A DNA stretch of 64,000 nt from JAJDFU01 sp964641965 (GTDB taxonomy: Bacteria; Bacteroidota; Bacteroidia; Chitinophagales; Saprospiraceae), in contig CAZXLD010000023.1 in assembly GCA_964641965.1 (NCBI GenBank), positions 10,048-74,047 of the forward strand, in the 5' to 3' direction. Of this stretch, positions 62,381 through 64,000 are shown piece after piece. Below the pieces are notes generated by a model, which made no database searches, had not been told where the DNA came from, and saw only the letters and a list, made by a program, of their open reading frames with translations. The position numbers were made by a program, and so were the translations under genes. Numbering within the stretch: the first letter of the stretch is position 1; every line of letters begins with the position of its first letter.

Positions 62381-63499
62381 TTACATCCAATCAGTTGGAC
62401 GACCAAAGAATAATGTGGCCCATTGATGCAATACCCTTTCGGAAACAGACCGGAAGGCTAATCTCTTTTGACGATGACTCAATTCGTCAAGTGCTTTTCT
62501 TTTGTTCTTCCTTTCCATTTTTGTTGATCGGTTGAACTTCCTATCATCCTCTGTGAACCTGGTAAGAAGAGTTGATTTCGCAACTAGGCCAAAGGCGCAT
62601 CGGAGAGCCAATACGATAAAACTAAAGTGCATAAATGGGATCAGAAAGTTCTTCTCCAAAGACTTACGAAGCCAAGTCCAAGTCTCTACATAGTCTTCTA
62701 GACGTATACTTTCATGAGCTAAGTGAACGTAGAAACTGCTACTTGACAACCTTTCCATACTGGATGGTATCCTTGGATATCTTTGCTCAACAGCTTTCCA
62801 AATCAACCCGAGGGATCTGGCCATAGCCTTACGGTTGCCAGACATACTCTGAGAGAGCTTTCTGTAGCCTACTAAAAACTCGGGAACGACCCGAAACTGA
62901 TAATGCTCGGCCACGCGCAAAAACAGGTCCCAATCTTCGCAACCTTGTGCATCCTGTTGTTTGAATTCAGTATTAAAAAGCCCAACTTTTTCAAGTGCAG
63001 CCCGCCGAATCAGAGTACAGCTTGCATTCGCCAGAAAGTTATGGACCAATAGGGTGGAAAAGACGTCACCGGAGATATTAGAAGCGTGAACGGATCCAAG
63101 AAGTCGACCTTGTTCGTCTATATCCACCGACCAGGAATAAACCAAACCAACTGATGGCCCTGCCTCCAACATACAAGCAACTTGCTTTTCCAGGTTTTGC
63201 GGAAACCAAAGATCATCAGCATCAATAGAGGCGATGAGTGCTCCACGAGCCATTTGTATGGCCTTATTCCTGGCTGCAGCTACTCCCGCATTGTCTTGCC
63301 GGATTAACCGTATTCGAGTATCTTCTTGTTGTAAAGCTTGAATAAGAGCTGGAGTCTGATCGTCAGACCCATCGTCTACCACGATAACTTCGAAATACTC
63401 GTAGGTTTGAGCAAGTACAGACCGAAGTGTTTTTTCGATGAAGCGTGCGGCATTAAAGGCTGGAACAATGACTGATACTAAGGGAAGATTAATTGACAT
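62381..63499 (-). CDS. Family 2 glycosyltransferase
   Basis: 372 aa. The GT-A domain has VIVPAFNAARFIEKTLRSVLAQ, VVDDGSDDQTPALI, the DxD-type ASIDADDLWFPQNLEK, and QGCEDWDLFLRVAEHY as the catalytic-base region. Residues 240-370 are helical with one hydrophobic helix near 290 and a very basic tail. It is soluble or peripherally membrane-bound, likely for cell-surface polysaccharide or glycoprotein sugars. Same strand as the AT-rich operon but separated from it by lysR. Confidence 0.88.
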   Translation of the reverse strand: MSINLPLVSVIVPAFNAARFIEKTLRSVLAQTYEYFEVIVVDDGSDDQTPALIQALQQEDTRIRLIRQDNAGVAAARNKAIQMARGALIASIDADDLWFPQNLEKQVACMLEAGPSVGLVYSWSVDIDEQGRLLGSVHASNISGDVFSTLLVHNFLANASCTLIRRAALEKVGLFNTEFKQQDAQGCEDWDLFLRVAEHYQFRVVPEFLVGYRKLSQSMSGNRKAMARSLGLIWKAVEQRYPRIPSSMERLSSSSFYVHLAHESIRLEDYVETWTWLRKSLEKNFLIPFMHFSFIVLALRCAFGLVAKSTLLTRFTEDDRKFNRSTKMERKNKRKALDELSHRQKRLAFRSVSERVLHQWATLFFGRPTDWM

Positions 63500-63857
63500 A
63501 TGGATTTATCGGACCCGATCAAGGCTGAAAATAGCTGATTGTCAGATTAAATTATGGCAATTAAGTAGGTAGATAGAATTCTCTTCCTTGCTCCTACTAC
63601 ACGCTATTCCAAGAAGCATTTATGGTAGTATAGTATCTAGACAAAAATGAATTGCAGGCCTAAAGTAGGTCCGTAGAAAGAAACCCCTAATTCTAAAAGA
63701 CTGAATGACAAATTATACCATTTTTAATTAAAAGTGCCCTGTGCTCTAAAGACAACATTTCTTTACATGGTATAATGCTGACCAAGTTTGGCTGTTTTCC
63801 CATTTTTTAAATAGGTCATTTTAAACTTGCGTCAGTATTATTGAAATTAAAACTTTG
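63500..63857. other. Intergenic stretch between the GT2 gene and the tRNA
   Basis: About 360 nt of AT-rich sequence. No ORF or clear structure seen. It holds the upstream region of the minus-strand GT2 gene and the trailer of the tRNA-Arg. Confidence 0.6.
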
Positions 63858-63896
63858 TGATCCCGACAGGATTCGAACCTGTGACCTACTGATTAG
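63858..63896 (-). tRNA. tRNA-Arg 3' exon (anticodon NCU, probably UCU or CCU), split by an intron
   Basis: On the minus strand: anticodon bases 35-36 (CT), AA, stem TCAGT, variable AGGTC, T arm ACAGG-TTCGAAT-CCTGT, acceptor CGGGATC and discriminator A. The sequence agrees with a tRNA-Arg through position 35 and then stops matching, so the break is between positions 34 and 35. The 5' exon lies beyond the window. Confidence 0.85.
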
Positions 63897-64000
63897 CTTA
63901 CCCACTACAGTTTTCACTGCTCCTGCCCAAAAGAACAGCATTTGGGGTCTGGACTATCTCTTCACCATCTCAGGTGTACCACGTATAGTCTCTACGGAAC
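63897..64000 (-). ncRNA. Group I intron, 3' part (P7, P8, P9 region), interrupting tRNA-Arg
   Basis: On the minus strand it has GTAGAGACTATACG (R element), then a hairpin CACC-6 nt-GGTG (P8), then AAGAGATAGTCC (S element), so GACTA and TAGTC can pair as P7. A longer P9-like region follows, and the intron ends in G directly before the exon base C35. These are the conserved core features of group I introns. The 5' half, P1 and the guide sequence are outside the window, and no intron ORF is visible. Confidence 0.85.

Overview
The window looks like a chromosomal segment of a gliding, aerobic Bacteroidota, most like the Saprospiraceae/Lewinella group. Supporting signs are gldA, gldF and gldG, a CarboxypepD_reg-type TonB-dependent receptor, PKD-domain lipoproteins, many secreted proteins of unknown family, and promoters of the Bacteroidota type (TTG, about 20 nt, then TAnnTTTG). 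The species assignment is inference; no rRNA is present.

Positions 1-21228 form a locus of secreted proteins. Seven of them (484-9165, 13210-14688, 19432-21228) share one unrecognised architecture: a signal peptide, then an N-terminal block around F/Y-YY-x-P...PxFxF...GG..LH, and in the longer members a middle block and a C-terminal FEADLDEL-like block. Among them lie three different cysteine-peptidase families: a C70/AvrRpt2-like peptidase (1-420, cut by the window edge), a caspase-like C14 protein paired with a two-helix membrane protein (14719-17150), and a C1A papain-like peptidase (17865-19340). Two PKD/propeller lipoproteins (9259-13167) complete the group. This is the best candidate here for an undescribed system: a battery of exported paralogues with candidate processing enzymes.

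Positions 21235-24823 are a pyrG-glycosyltransferase-rRNA/tRNA methyltransferase operon. Positions 25099-32885 hold an aspartyl protease, a TonB receptor, a strongly codon-biased surface lipoprotein and a PiT-like permease. A run of four 11-bp-spaced TTTACA-like half-sites (26058-26096) resembles a PhoP/PhoB box, so I infer phosphate acquisition. Positions 32954-37243 carry a minus-strand run (Zn-dependent phospholipase/nuclease-like, DUF368, aroE, proline dehydrogenase). Positions 37491-42094 hold gldG, gldF, a secreted protein and gldA.

Positions 42219-49695 contain a Tat-exported TIM-barrel protein, a class V aminotransferase, a CarboxypepD_reg protein, tRNA-Arg(CCG), a small group of unrecognised proteins and a BTAD transcription factor. 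Several heptanucleotide-periodic repeats lie between these genes. Positions 49904-56236 contain an MscS channel, a SulP transporter, an SbtA-type bicarbonate transporter and isocitrate dehydrogenase, which fits inorganic-carbon uptake and anaplerosis.

Positions 56282-61926 contain two copies of one LysR regulator. One is truncated after about 41 codons and the other is complete. Their promoter/operator layout is conserved with identical spacing, and an AT-rich glycan cassette (GT39, FAD oxidoreductase, GT2) sits between them. The window ends with a further GT2 and, on the minus strand, the 3' exon of a tRNA-Arg interrupted in its anticodon by what looks like a group I intron.
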